Of a stretch of DNA of 64,000 nucleotides, positions 42,178 to 50,836 are shown piece after piece. A program made the translations under genes and the position numbers. How positions within the stretch are numbered: position 1 is the stretch's first letter; each line of letters begins with the position of its first letter. The stretch covers positions 32,242 to 96,241 of the forward strand of contig JAQXJB010000038.1 of NCBI GenBank assembly GCA_029008095.1, given 5' to 3'. Origin of the DNA: Clostridiales bacterium. Lineage in GTDB: Bacteria > Bacillota > Clostridia > Oscillospirales > Oscillospiraceae. The notes beneath the pieces were generated by a model, which was given only the letters and a program-made list of their open reading frames with translations, was not told the origin of the DNA and did not search any database.

Positions 42178-43482
42178 TCAGTTCAGCTCAGTGATTCCAT
42201 CGATTCTGATGCTGAAGTAAGGAGCGCTGCGGAACTCGGACTCAGCGAAAGCGCCATCCTTGATAGCCTCAATGGTATCGCCCTGGTATACGAGCTGGGG
42301 ACCATTGGTGTAATCATAGTAGGAAAGGTCCACCTTGCAGCTGGTGACGTGACCATCCGCGTCAACGGTAACCGTGCAGTAGGGCTGATCGGTACCGGCG
42401 GTAAATTTGGAAGTATCAAACACCTTGAGAGTACCGTTCTTGAGAGCAGCCTCTACCTCGGCAACCTTCTCGGCGGTGCCTGCTGCGCAGGACTTGCCGA
42501 GGGCGGTAACGGCCACAGCACCGTCAGAATAGCCCTTGGCCCAATCGGTATCCAGCTTGCCGCCTTCCATCACAGTCTTGAAAGCATAGGTGTAATACTT
42601 GGACCAGTCGTTAGTGGCGGAGGTGAGGGCAGCGTCGGGAGCAACGTCCAGCATGTCCACGTTATAGCCGACACTGTATGCAACGGTGCCGTTCTGCCAT
42701 GCCTGCTGGCAGGCGGAGGGAGCGCCGGAGGAGTCGGCATGCTGACCGATGATGACGCAGCCGTCGGAAATGAGCTGCTCAGCGGCAGCGGCTTCGGCGT
42801 CTATGTTGAACCAGGAGGAAGTGTAGGTTACCTCCATGGCAACATTCTCAACGATGCTCTTTATGCCAAGATAGAAAGCGGTATAGCCGGAAACAACTTC
42901 AGCGTAGTTGAATGCGCCGACATAGCCGATCTTGATGTTGCCGTCCGCGTCATAGTTGGCGTTGGTGAGAGCGCCGGCTTCAACGAGTTCAGCAAGCTTC
43001 ATGCCGGCAACAACGCCGGATACATAACGGGACTCATACACTCTGGTGAAGGCATTGTGCATATTCTCGCTGCCGCAGATAGCAGCGAAATCGCCGGTCA
43101 TGGCGACAAAAGCGGTATCGGGATATCTCTCGGCAGCCTGAGCCATAAAAGCCTGATGTCCGTAGCTGTTGGAAATGACCAGATTGCAGTTATAGTTCTC
43201 CACCATTTCAACGGCCTTATCGTAGCAGGAGGAGTCCTCAGCTACGATATAGTTCCATACTATCTGGTTGTCAGCTATGCCAAGGTTTGACGCGGCAGCC
43301 TTGATGCCGTTTATATGAGCAAGGGTGTAGCCCTCAGTCTCGTCACCTACGAGGATGACACCGACCTTCAGGTTGTTAGCGCCATTGCCGTCTTTCTTGG
43401 TATCATTTTCGGTATTTCCGCTGCAGGCCGCAAGGGACAACACCATCGCCAGACAAAGAAGCATTGCCAAAAGTTTTTTCAT
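42178..43482 (-). CDS. BMP family ABC substrate-binding lipoprotein
   Basis: A 434-residue lipoprotein heading the importer operon. Start at 43482 (AAAGGAG upstream), signal peptide MKKLLAMLLCLAMVLSLAAC with lipobox Cys at residue 20. The mature part fits the BMP/PnrA fold: LKVGVILVGDETEGYTLAHINGI, NLVISNSYGHQAF, KIGYVGAF and VIGQHADSSGAP. PnrA-type proteins bind purine nucleosides; the family also holds other ligands, so nucleosides are likely but not certain. The gene is followed by a hairpin, then by ATPase and permease genes. The 225-base upstream gap is AT-rich with several TATAAT-like boxes, none clearly spaced. Confidence 0.92.
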   Translation of the reverse strand: MKKLLAMLLCLAMVLSLAACSGNTENDTKKDGNGANNLKVGVILVGDETEGYTLAHINGIKAAASNLGIADNQIVWNYIVAEDSSCYDKAVEMVENYNCNLVISNSYGHQAFMAQAAERYPDTAFVAMTGDFAAICGSENMHNAFTRVYESRYVSGVVAGMKLAELVEAGALTNANYDADGNIKIGYVGAFNYAEVVSGYTAFYLGIKSIVENVAMEVTYTSSWFNIDAEAAAAEQLISDGCVIIGQHADSSGAPSACQQAWQNGTVAYSVGYNVDMLDVAPDAALTSATNDWSKYYTYAFKTVMEGGKLDTDWAKGYSDGAVAVTALGKSCAAGTAEKVAEVEAALKNGTLKVFDTSKFTAGTDQPYCTVTVDADGHVTSCKVDLSYYDYTNGPQLVYQGDTIEAIKDGAFAESEFRSAPYFSIRIDGITELN

Positions 43483-43655
43483 CTTTTTCTCTCCTTTGAA
43501 TATATATTTTTGCTCATTGCAAAAATTATAAATAATACAGTAGCAGTATAATCCAAAAAAAATCACATTTCAACACATTTAATGCCCGTTTGATATTTTT
43601 TTCCTAAATCACAAAAATAAGCTCAAAACCACTCGGCAATTTATAAACTACATTG

Positions 43656-43700
43656 CAAAATGATACCCCGGAAGGTTAAATCTGAAGTCTTCCGGGGTAT
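43656..43700 (-). terminator. Terminator of the zinc alcohol dehydrogenase gene
   Basis: ATACCCCGGAAG (43663-43674) pairs perfectly with CTTCCGGGGTAT (43689-43700). Leftward it is followed by CATTTTGC. Confidence 0.7.
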
Positions 43701-43707
43701 ATAGTTT

Positions 43708-44766
43708 TCATTCGCCTTCGATATGGTTGCAGCGGATCAGTATCTTGGGATATTTGCCGGATATCTGGGCCTCAAAGGCAGCTTCAGCATCGTCGATATC
43801 AAAAACCTTCTGCGTAAAATCCTCAAGCTGCATTCTGGGCATAAGCTGGAGGGCACGGGGAAATGCATACGGAGCAACATAGAGGCCGGTAATCTCAAGC
43901 TCGTTATAGTAGCAGAACTTATAGAGGTTGAGAGGCATTTCGAAATCATTGGGATACATGGCGGCGTAAATGAGCTTACCGCCCTTGGCGGTGATAAAGG
44001 GCAGCGGATAAACGGCATGGACGGAGCCGGAGCAGTCGATGACCACATCATAGCCAAGACCGTCGGTGAGGCGCATGGCCTCCTCCTTAACATCCTGAGT
44101 TGTGGGGTCGATGACGTAGGACGCGCCGAACTTCTTTGCCAGCTCACGGCGCTCGGCAATGGGCTCAATGAGAGTCAGAGATGTTGCGCCGGACATATGG
44201 ATCGCCTGGAGGATGAGCAGGCCGATAGGGCCGCCGCCGCTGATCGCGACGCGCTGACCGGCCTTCATGCCCACCTTATCCATAGCGCGGACGGCAATGG
44301 AAATGGGCTCAAGCAGGCATCCGGTCTTGAGGCTGACGTCGTCAGGCAGCTTATAGACCTGGGACTCGTGCCATACTATGTACTCTGCCATGCCGGGGTT
44401 ATTGGACTCGTCGGCATGGGTGCAGAACTGCTGCTGGCCGTTCTGGCAGTAATAGCAGGTGCCGCAGAAATGAAGGAAGTTGCCCGCCACGCGGTCACCG
44501 ACCTTAAGTCCCTTCTTGGTGGCCTTGGGGCCAAGCTCCACGATAACGCCGGAGACCTCGTGGCCGATTCCGAAGGGAACCTCCCAGCCGAATATGTTCT
44601 CTACCAAATGGGGGTCGGAGCCGCAAATCGAGCAGTAAGCGACCTTTATTCTTACATCCTCGTCGCCCAGAGGCTGGAGGGGAATATCGCGCACCTCGAC
44701 CTTACCGCGGGTCTCGGGATTGGGGTCTCTGAGGCTGCCGACCTTAACAACGTGGACACATTTCAT
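43708..44766 (-). CDS. Zinc-dependent alcohol dehydrogenase (MDR family)
   Basis: A 352-residue medium-chain dehydrogenase. The catalytic zinc ligands lie in CSICGSDPHL and GIGHEVSG; the structural zinc lobe is CGTCYYCQNGQQQFC; the NAD(P) Rossmann motif is SGGGPIGLL; and the acidic residue LIEPIAER after the second strand favours NAD over NADP. It resembles sorbitol/threonine/butanediol-type dehydrogenases. It oxidises or reduces a secondary alcohol, substrate unknown. Single-gene unit with its own terminator; it may work with the aldo/keto reductases or the solute-binding lipoprotein just upstream. Confidence 0.9.
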   Translation of the reverse strand: MKCVHVVKVGSLRDPNPETRGKVEVRDIPLQPLGDEDVRIKVAYCSICGSDPHLVENIFGWEVPFGIGHEVSGVIVELGPKATKKGLKVGDRVAGNFLHFCGTCYYCQNGQQQFCTHADESNNPGMAEYIVWHESQVYKLPDDVSLKTGCLLEPISIAVRAMDKVGMKAGQRVAISGGGPIGLLILQAIHMSGATSLTLIEPIAERRELAKKFGASYVIDPTTQDVKEEAMRLTDGLGYDVVIDCSGSVHAVYPLPFITAKGGKLIYAAMYPNDFEMPLNLYKFCYYNELEITGLYVAPYAFPRALQLMPRMQLEDFTQKVFDIDDAEAAFEAQISGKYPKILIRCNHIEGE

Positions 44767-44998
44767 TTCATTACCTCCGTAATTATATTTGTGTGCGATA
44801 ATTATATCATAGTGGATAGAAAAATGCTATAACAATTATTACAGCAGCACCGCACAAATGCGTCTGCGGTGCTGCCATAAAACAGCGGACACGAGATACG
44901 CCCGCTCGGTTTATTAGATTACGCTTATTCTGAAGCTTTCGCGTCCCTTCCACCGCTGCTTTCCCAATGCAAGCTGAGCACATGGTTTTTACAGAATT

Positions 44999-45026
44999 AC
45001 CCGGAGTGCTGAAAAGCACTCCGGGT
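44999..45026 (-). terminator. Hairpin after the second solute-binding lipoprotein gene
   Basis: Perfect 11-base stem ACCCGGAGTGC (44999-45009) with GCACTCCGGGT (45016-45026), lying 18 bases after the lipoprotein stop. Its T run lies before rather than after the stem in the leftward direction, so termination is likely but not textbook. A second hairpin, CAGCACCGCA with TGCGGTGCTG, lies near 44845-44875. Confidence 0.5.
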
Positions 45027-45043
45027 AAAAAAGGTTATTCAGT

Positions 45044-46804
45044 TTATTCTTTAGAAGCGAGATATGCGTCATACGCGCTCTGGTAGAGATCCAGAACATT
45101 CTGCATACCCATGCTGTACATACCTTCGATGTAGCTGTCCCATTCGCTCAGGGGTTTCTCGCCTGCGAAGAACGCAGCATAGTTCTCATTGATATAGGTG
45201 GAAAGGTCACCGGAATATGTGTTGAGTTCCTCACTCTCTTCATCGGAGAGTCTGAAGCCGGTGGGAACGTCATACTCACCCTTATAGCCATCGATTACCC
45301 ATCTCTGAGTCATCTCAAGAAGCTCGCGGCCGCCGGGATATGCGTAAGAACGAGCCTGAGAGAAGAGGGTGGCGTCGCCAAGGTTGTTGGCAGAGTACAT
45401 AAGCAGCGCCCACTGAGCGCCCATGCCTTCGGGATGGTGGAGGATGAAGTCGGTGAGGGTCTTCTGACCGTCCTCGTCATAATCCCAAACAACACCCTGG
45501 GGACCCCAACTGGAGTACTCGGAGCCTTCCTGGCTGTAGAACCAGTCGCACCAGGTAACTGCCAGAGGCAGATTCTCACAGGTAGCGCTGAGAGACTCGG
45601 TACCATAGGTCAGATAAGAGAGCTTCTGACCATACTTCAGTTCCTGACCCTTATAGAGTACGGGACGGGTAAGAGAGGTCCATGATGCATCGGGATCGGG
45701 AGTCTGCGTGATATAGTCATTGATCTGGCTGGGAGTCATGGAAACATATGCAGTCTCGCCGTTGGTGATCTGGTTTACCATTTCATTGTTGCCGGCATAT
45801 CCGGGCCAGCCGGGATCGATGAGGCCTTCCTTGAACCAGCCGGCCAGCATGGTGATGGCAGCCTTGTCGTCCTCGGTAGTGAGGGTAAACTGGATCTTGC
45901 CGTCAATGAGCTTGGTATAGGGCAGTCCATAGGCATTGAGCAGGACAGCGGTGTTGTAACCGGAGGCAAAGTAGCCGGGAACCATTTCAAGAGTCTTGAA
46001 TACTTCCATAGGCCACTGTATGCCCAGTTCATTCTTGAAGCGGACGAGCATATTGTGGATATCATCATATGTAACGATATCTTCCCAGGTCAGACCCAGT
46101 TCGGCCAGGAAGTCCTCGCGGACGCACCATCCGGTGGTGGGGGTGGGGTCGGTAAGGATGCCGTAGAACCAGCCAACGATATCCTTCTCATAGAAAACCG
46201 TATTGGTAACGGTATCGTCATCAAGCGTCTTTACCTGATAGAAGAAGTTGGGAGCATATTCTCTGTAATCCCAGATATTAGCAAACCAACCCTCTTCGAT
46301 GGCGTCTTTTGCGGATTTGCCATAAAAGGTAAGACCCGAGCTCATGATATCAGGCAGATCGTTGGCCGCGATCATGACAGCGAAGTTCTCCGATCTGGTC
46401 TCAGCGGAAGGACACATGTACTCGACATGCACACCTGTCATATCCTCAAGTTCCGCCTGATAGGGCATCTTGCTGAAGCCGGAATCGGGAATATACTGAG
46501 GCGTCCAACAGGTGTTCCAATAAGTCAGGACCTCATCGGTGGTGGAGATGGGCAGCTCATAGTCATAGGGCGCAAGAGCTATTCCGTCTTCATCCGTTTC
46601 AAATTTGCCGGCGGCGAACTTATAGGGAGAGTTCTCCTCTTCCTTGTCCTTGTCACCGGTCTGCGTTCCAGTATTGCCGGAAGGGTTCTGGGTAGTGTCG
46701 GGGTTCTTGGGTGTATCTCCCTTATTGGAGCAACCGGCGAACATAGCCACTACGAGCAGCACTGCAAGCAGCAACGAAAGAATCTGCTTTGTTTTCATTT
46801 TCAT
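45044..46804 (-). CDS. Extracellular solute-binding lipoprotein, paralogue of 6680-8410
   Basis: A 586-residue lipoprotein. Signal peptide MKMKTKQILSLLLAVLLVVA followed by the lipobox FAGC, an Asp/Asn/Thr-rich linker, and a large binding domain. It shares many blocks with the lipoprotein at 6680: SPYKFAAGKF, YDYELPISTTDEV, WTPQYIPDSGF, ENFAVMIAANDLPDIM and a C-terminal LYQSAYDAYLA. Neither copy has permease or ATPase genes beside it, so both probably serve a transporter elsewhere, or act as sensors. Start ambiguous between 46804 and 46798. Confidence 0.82.
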   Translation of the reverse strand: MKMKTKQILSLLLAVLLVVAMFAGCSNKGDTPKNPDTTQNPSGNTGTQTGDKDKEEENSPYKFAAGKFETDEDGIALAPYDYELPISTTDEVLTYWNTCWTPQYIPDSGFSKMPYQAELEDMTGVHVEYMCPSAETRSENFAVMIAANDLPDIMSSGLTFYGKSAKDAIEEGWFANIWDYREYAPNFFYQVKTLDDDTVTNTVFYEKDIVGWFYGILTDPTPTTGWCVREDFLAELGLTWEDIVTYDDIHNMLVRFKNELGIQWPMEVFKTLEMVPGYFASGYNTAVLLNAYGLPYTKLIDGKIQFTLTTEDDKAAITMLAGWFKEGLIDPGWPGYAGNNEMVNQITNGETAYVSMTPSQINDYITQTPDPDASWTSLTRPVLYKGQELKYGQKLSYLTYGTESLSATCENLPLAVTWCDWFYSQEGSEYSSWGPQGVVWDYDEDGQKTLTDFILHHPEGMGAQWALLMYSANNLGDATLFSQARSYAYPGGRELLEMTQRWVIDGYKGEYDVPTGFRLSDEESEELNTYSGDLSTYINENYAAFFAGEKPLSEWDSYIEGMYSMGMQNVLDLYQSAYDAYLASKE

Positions 46805-46990
46805 CTTCCTTTCTTAAATGTGTGCAAACCTGACAATTTTTCAGTTCTTTCATTTGATTTTTTGAACTATTGCACATATTCTACCACAGCCATCCGGCTC
46901 AGAACGTTTTGGTCAAGACATTTCGAACGTATTTTTTAATAAAATTTTAAAAAATTTCTGAATTATTTAAATAAATAACATAAATATAAA

Positions 46991-47029
46991 ATATTAAAAG
47001 CTCTGTCCCGAGTGTCTTCGGGGCAGAGC
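46991..47029 (-). terminator. Terminator of the thymidylate synthase-like gene
   Basis: GCTCTGTCCCGA (47000-47011) pairs with TCGGGGCAGAGC (47018-47029); leftward it is followed by TTTTAATATTTT. The rest of the 46805-47105 gap is AT-rich and contains a short direct repeat, AAGGTATTAT twice, near 47082-47101. Confidence 0.75.
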
Positions 47030-47105
47030 CTTCCATTCGTCACCGTGCGATCCGGCAAAAGCCAGTTGCCGAAATTTTTTAAGGTATTATAAGGTATTAT
47101 TAATA

Positions 47106-47846
47106 TCAATTCTGTTGCCTGAGCTTCTCTACGGCGGCCGCTATCTCAGGCCGGGCCTCGGCCATCATATCCTCCCAATCACCCACATAGCCGTAGGTGA
47201 CCTCACCCTCGCTCATCCGCTGGACATAACCCTTAAGCATCGGGAAATCCTTTTCATAGCAATGGAAGCTGTTGGCGCGGTGGGTATAGCTGCCCATCGG
47301 TACGCTCAGCTCATCGGCAATGCGCTTCTGGAGCATTATGAGCGCAAAGGCGTTCATGAAGGTCGCCTTGCAGGCGTCATTGGAGCGGAAGAGCACTTTG
47401 CAGTGGAGTTTCCCTCCCCGAATGAAGAACTGGATATGCTGAAGGCAGGCAGGATCATCGCTGGCTGCGTCCTTCACCCAATCCCGAACGTCAATAACTG
47501 CCCGGCGGGAATCGGGATTGCGGCGCAGCTCCTGAATGATGAAGGGGATCTGCTTCTCCATGCGTGAGTGATATGTATATGCCCAATTTCCCCGCTCTAT
47601 CTCAAAGTCCAGAATACCGTCCAGCATTTCCTGGCGGTACTGCTCGAGTTCACGGTAGCCTCCTATAAAGAGTTTGGATATCATAGGCTCGGCCAGCGGC
47701 TCCTCCACAACCATAGTCATGGACAGCTCCTTTTGAGTCGTATTGTAGTCAGGGCAGGGAGAAATTTCGCCGAATTCCTCCAGCTCTCTCAGTGCGTTAT
47801 GATATGTCTCCGGCAGTGTCCTGCCTTTTGTCAAACGTTCTTCCAT
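47106..47846 (-). CDS. Thymidylate synthase-like enzyme
   Basis: A 246-residue protein related to ThyA. Matching blocks: NPDSRRAVIDVRDW, ACLQHIQFFIRGGKLHC (catalytic Cys kept, but the next His of the PCH motif is Leu), FRSNDACKATFMNAFAL (nucleotide-binding R-S-x-D and Asn), and FHCYEKDF (His and Tyr that contact the sugar). It lacks other classic ThyA loops and is shorter at the C-terminus. It may be a methyl- or hydroxymethyltransferase on a pyrimidine nucleotide, or an unusual thymidylate synthase. ATG at 47846 follows GGGGAGAAAAACC; an upstream in-frame start lacks this. It stands alone, with its own terminator and no phage genes nearby. Confidence 0.78.
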   Translation of the reverse strand: MEERLTKGRTLPETYHNALRELEEFGEISPCPDYNTTQKELSMTMVVEEPLAEPMISKLFIGGYRELEQYRQEMLDGILDFEIERGNWAYTYHSRMEKQIPFIIQELRRNPDSRRAVIDVRDWVKDAASDDPACLQHIQFFIRGGKLHCKVLFRSNDACKATFMNAFALIMLQKRIADELSVPMGSYTHRANSFHCYEKDFPMLKGYVQRMSEGEVTYGYVGDWEDMMAEARPEIAAAVEKLRQQN

Positions 47847-48025
47847 GGTTTTTCTCCCCTTTTCGTCTATCCGGCAAGCTGCCGGCCTATGCTCACGCAA
47901 CGGCATATCAGGCCGTAAGCCGGGATGTACTTCTGCGAAAATGAGCATATTCGCAGGCAGCGAAAATATTTGATGGTTTATCTTTCGACTTCATATATAA
48001 CTGAGTATAACATTATATTCTCCAT

Positions 48026-48054
48026 TTGACAACACTCACAATATGAGGTAAAAT
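48026..48054 (+). promoter_or_regulatory. Promoter of the iron alcohol dehydrogenase gene
   Basis: Consensus TTGACA (48026-48031) and TAAAAT (48049-48054) with a 17-base spacer; the gene starts about 50 bases on. Confidence 0.75.
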
Positions 48055-48106
48055 CAGGTCATACATAATAAAAAACAATATTTCATTGAGAAAGAGGTAA
48101 AATACA

Positions 48107-49258
48107 ATGCCCTGCGATTATTCAGTCAAGGCGCCTGTGCTCTACGGCGTTGGCGCTATCCATCAACTTGGCGAGAAGGTAAAGCTCTTCGGTGCCAAAA
48201 AGCCCATGCTGATCTGCGACCCTAACCTGGCTCCCGAGACCTACGAAAAGGCCATTGCCAGCGTCAAGGCAGCCGGACTTGACTACGTTATGTATGCCAA
48301 GACCCGTCGCGACGCTCCCATTGAGGTAATCGACGAGTGCGGTGAGATCGCCCTGCGCGAGAAGGCAGACTGTCTGGTTGGCATCGGCGGCGGCAGCACC
48401 ATAGATACCGCCAAGGCCACCTCCATACTGCTCAGCCATCCCGGCCCAATCAAGCAGTATATTCTGGCTCAGCCTATCGCAATGGATGTAAACGTGCCTA
48501 TTATTCTTGTTCCCACCACTGCCGGTACCGGCAGCGAATGCACCAAGGTCGCCGTTGTCAACCGCACCGACCTGAACATGAAGTGGAGTGTTTTCGTAAG
48601 CATTTCTCTGGCCATTATCGACCCGGAGCTCACTCTCTCCCTGCCTCCCTATGAGACCGCCTACACCGGTATGGACGCACTTTCCCACGCCATTGAGGGA
48701 CTCACCAGCAATAATCCCCATCCCCTTTCCCATGCCGCCGGTCTGGACGCGATAAGAAAGATCATCCGCAATCTGCCCAAGGCTTACCGTGACGGCTCCG
48801 ACCTGGCAGCCCGCATTCAGATGTCCGAGGCCGCTCATCTGGCGGGCATCTGCTTCGATGATCCCCTGACTCATATCGGCCACGCTACCGCCGACGGTAT
48901 GTCCATCAATTTCCATACCCCTCACGGCATCGGCTGTGCTCTTGCTACCCCGGAGGTCTGCGCCCTCTGCGGCCCCGCCGTTCCCGAGATAATGCGCGAG
49001 ATTGCCGAGGCTATGGAGCTGCCTCTCACCGGCAGCGAGACCGGTAAGGAGCTTGGCGAGATGTGCGCCGCCAAGTGCCGCGAGCTCATGCACGAGATTA
49101 ATATTCCCACTCTCAAGGAGTTGGGACATACCCGCGAGGAAATGGCGGCTGTCGCAAACGAGACTGAGACCAGCCATCTCAGTACTTTCTGCCCGCTGAA
49201 GGTAACTAAGGAGATCGCTGAGAAGTTCGTCCTGGACGTTTACGACAATTATCAGTAA
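48107..49258 (+). CDS. Iron-containing alcohol dehydrogenase
   Basis: A 383-residue group III alcohol dehydrogenase. The dinucleotide loop is GIGGGSTIDTAKA; iron ligands appear in MDALSHAIEGL, HAAGLDAI, PLTHIGHATADGMS and NFHTPHGIGCALA, the last two being the classic His clusters. Such enzymes interconvert aldehydes and primary alcohols or diols with NAD(P)H. It has its own consensus promoter, and its start follows GAAAGAGGT. Substrate unknown; nearby enzymes (molybdenum hydroxylase, zinc alcohol dehydrogenase) suggest aldehyde handling. Confidence 0.92.
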   Translation: MPCDYSVKAPVLYGVGAIHQLGEKVKLFGAKKPMLICDPNLAPETYEKAIASVKAAGLDYVMYAKTRRDAPIEVIDECGEIALREKADCLVGIGGGSTIDTAKATSILLSHPGPIKQYILAQPIAMDVNVPIILVPTTAGTGSECTKVAVVNRTDLNMKWSVFVSISLAIIDPELTLSLPPYETAYTGMDALSHAIEGLTSNNPHPLSHAAGLDAIRKIIRNLPKAYRDGSDLAARIQMSEAAHLAGICFDDPLTHIGHATADGMSINFHTPHGIGCALATPEVCALCGPAVPEIMREIAEAMELPLTGSETGKELGEMCAAKCRELMHEINIPTLKELGHTREEMAAVANETETSHLSTFCPLKVTKEIAEKFVLDVYDNYQ

Positions 49259-49317
49259 GCTTAGTCTCATTTCGGCGGCGCGGTTTTCATCCGCGCCGCT
49301 TTATTATGGAGGCCTGT

Positions 49318-50703
49318 ATGTTTTTGAAAAGATACATCGGCGACAAGGCGTTTTACAGCAAGGTGCTGAGAATAACGATCCCGATTCTTATCCAGAATGT
49401 TATCACAAACTTTGTAAGCTTGCTGGATAATCTTATGGTCGGTCGCTTGGGCACAGAGCCCATGTCCGGCGTCGCCATAGTAAACCAGCTGCTCTTCATT
49501 TTCAATCTCTGCATTTTCGGTGGAATTTCCGGCGCAGGCATATTCACCGCTCAATACCACGGCAAGGGCGACGAGGAGGGCATTCGCAACACCTTCCGTA
49601 TGAAGGCGATGATAGTCGCCTCCATTACAGCGGTCGCTCTTATCATCTTCGCTTTCTTCGGTCCGCAGCTCATCAGTCTTTTTCTCCATCAGGGCGAGGA
49701 AAAGCTTGACCTGGCGCTTACTCTGGAGCAGGGCAAGAGCTATATGTATGTAATGCTTATAAGCCTGCTGCCCTTCGCCCTCTGCCAGATATACGCCGGA
49801 ACTCTGAAGGAGACCGGCGAAACTATGCTGCCCATGAAGGCCGGTATCACAGCCGTTCTCGTAAACCTTTGCCTGAACTATGTGCTTATCTACGGCAAGT
49901 TCGGTGCTCCCGCTCTTGGCGTTGTGGGCGCGGCTATCGCCACCCTCATCGCCCGCGTCACCGAGTGCCTTATAGTAGCCATATGGACGCATAGGCACAA
50001 GGAGAGAAATCCCTACATCAAGGGCATATACCGGTCCTTCCGGGTACCCAAAGATCTGGCTGTCAAGGTGCTGCGCAAGGGTCTGCCGCTGATGATAAAC
50101 GAGGGTCTCTGGTCCCTTGGCATGACCGGTCTCACTCAGTGCTACTCCGTCCGCGGTTTGGAGGCCATCTCCGCCTCCAACATCAGCTCGACGGTGTCCA
50201 ATCTGTTTTTCTGCGCCGTTTTCGCCTTTGCCAACGCTATTTCCATCATCATCGGTCATCTGTTGGGCTCCGGCGATATTGAAAGGGCCAGGGATGAGGA
50301 CAGCAAGCTCATTTTCTGCTCCATCTGCATCTGCGCGGTTGTCGGCAGCGCTCTGGCGATCTGCGCACCTTTCATTCCTCAGCTATATAACACCACGGAC
50401 AGCATCCGTGACCTTGCCACAAAGTTCCTGCTGGTAAGCGCGGTAATGATGCCCTTCAATGCCTTTATCCACGCCGCATATTTTACCTTCCGCGCCGGCG
50501 GCCGGACGGTATTGACCTTCGTTTTCGACAGCGTGTATATCTGGTGCATCAGCTTCCCCATCGCTTTTGTTCTCTCCCGCTACACCAGCATGCCCATCTT
50601 TCCGCTTTACCTCACGGTAAACTGCATTGAGCTTATCAAGGTGGTATTCGGCGCTATTCTTCTCAAGAAGGGCACGTGGGCAAAAAACCTCGTCAGCGAC
50701 TGA
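49318..50703 (+). CDS. MATE family efflux transporter 1
   Basis: A 461-residue exporter with twelve membrane segments in two MatE repeats. RIGDKAFYSKVLRITIPILIQN at the N-terminus and GRLGTEPMSGVAIVNQLLFIFN are family-typical. It uses a cation gradient to expel organic cations or other small molecules. Start ATG at 49318 has GGAGG five bases upstream; an in-frame ATG at 49306 precedes that RBS. The next gene is a near-twin of the same length, so the pair arose by tandem duplication. Confidence 0.92.
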   Translation: MFLKRYIGDKAFYSKVLRITIPILIQNVITNFVSLLDNLMVGRLGTEPMSGVAIVNQLLFIFNLCIFGGISGAGIFTAQYHGKGDEEGIRNTFRMKAMIVASITAVALIIFAFFGPQLISLFLHQGEEKLDLALTLEQGKSYMYVMLISLLPFALCQIYAGTLKETGETMLPMKAGITAVLVNLCLNYVLIYGKFGAPALGVVGAAIATLIARVTECLIVAIWTHRHKERNPYIKGIYRSFRVPKDLAVKVLRKGLPLMINEGLWSLGMTGLTQCYSVRGLEAISASNISSTVSNLFFCAVFAFANAISIIIGHLLGSGDIERARDEDSKLIFCSICICAVVGSALAICAPFIPQLYNTTDSIRDLATKFLLVSAVMMPFNAFIHAAYFTFRAGGRTVLTFVFDSVYIWCISFPIAFVLSRYTSMPIFPLYLTVNCIELIKVVFGAILLKKGTWAKNLVSD

Positions 50704-50725
50704 CGGGGCAAGCATCCAAAATATC

Positions 50726-50762
50726 AGCGCCTCTTCCTTTCAGCAGTGGAAGAGGCGCTTTT
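50726..50762 (+). terminator. Terminator of MATE gene 1
   Basis: Perfect 12-base stem AGCGCCTCTTCC (50726-50737) with GGAAGAGGCGCT (50748-50759), followed by TTT. Confidence 0.85.
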
Positions 50763-50766
50763 ATGC

Positions 50767-50795
50767 TTGCAAATTATATATAATAGGTATATAAT
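50767..50795 (+). promoter_or_regulatory. Promoter of MATE gene 2
   Basis: TTGCAA (50767-50772) and TATAAT (50790-50795), spacer 17 bases. It lies directly after the terminator of MATE gene 1, so the twin genes are separately expressed. Confidence 0.75.
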
Positions 50796-50836
50796 CGCCA
50801 TTGCATCTCACAGATTATATGAAAGAGGAGGGCCGT

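Noticed and set aside
43483..43707. A purine riboswitch before the BMP importer
   Set aside because: The leader is short and AT-rich, with no conserved purine riboswitch core visible.
47082..47101. A tandem repeat (AAGGTATTAT twice) as a regulatory site
   Set aside because: Only two copies, downstream of a gene and before its terminator; probably a slippage duplication.
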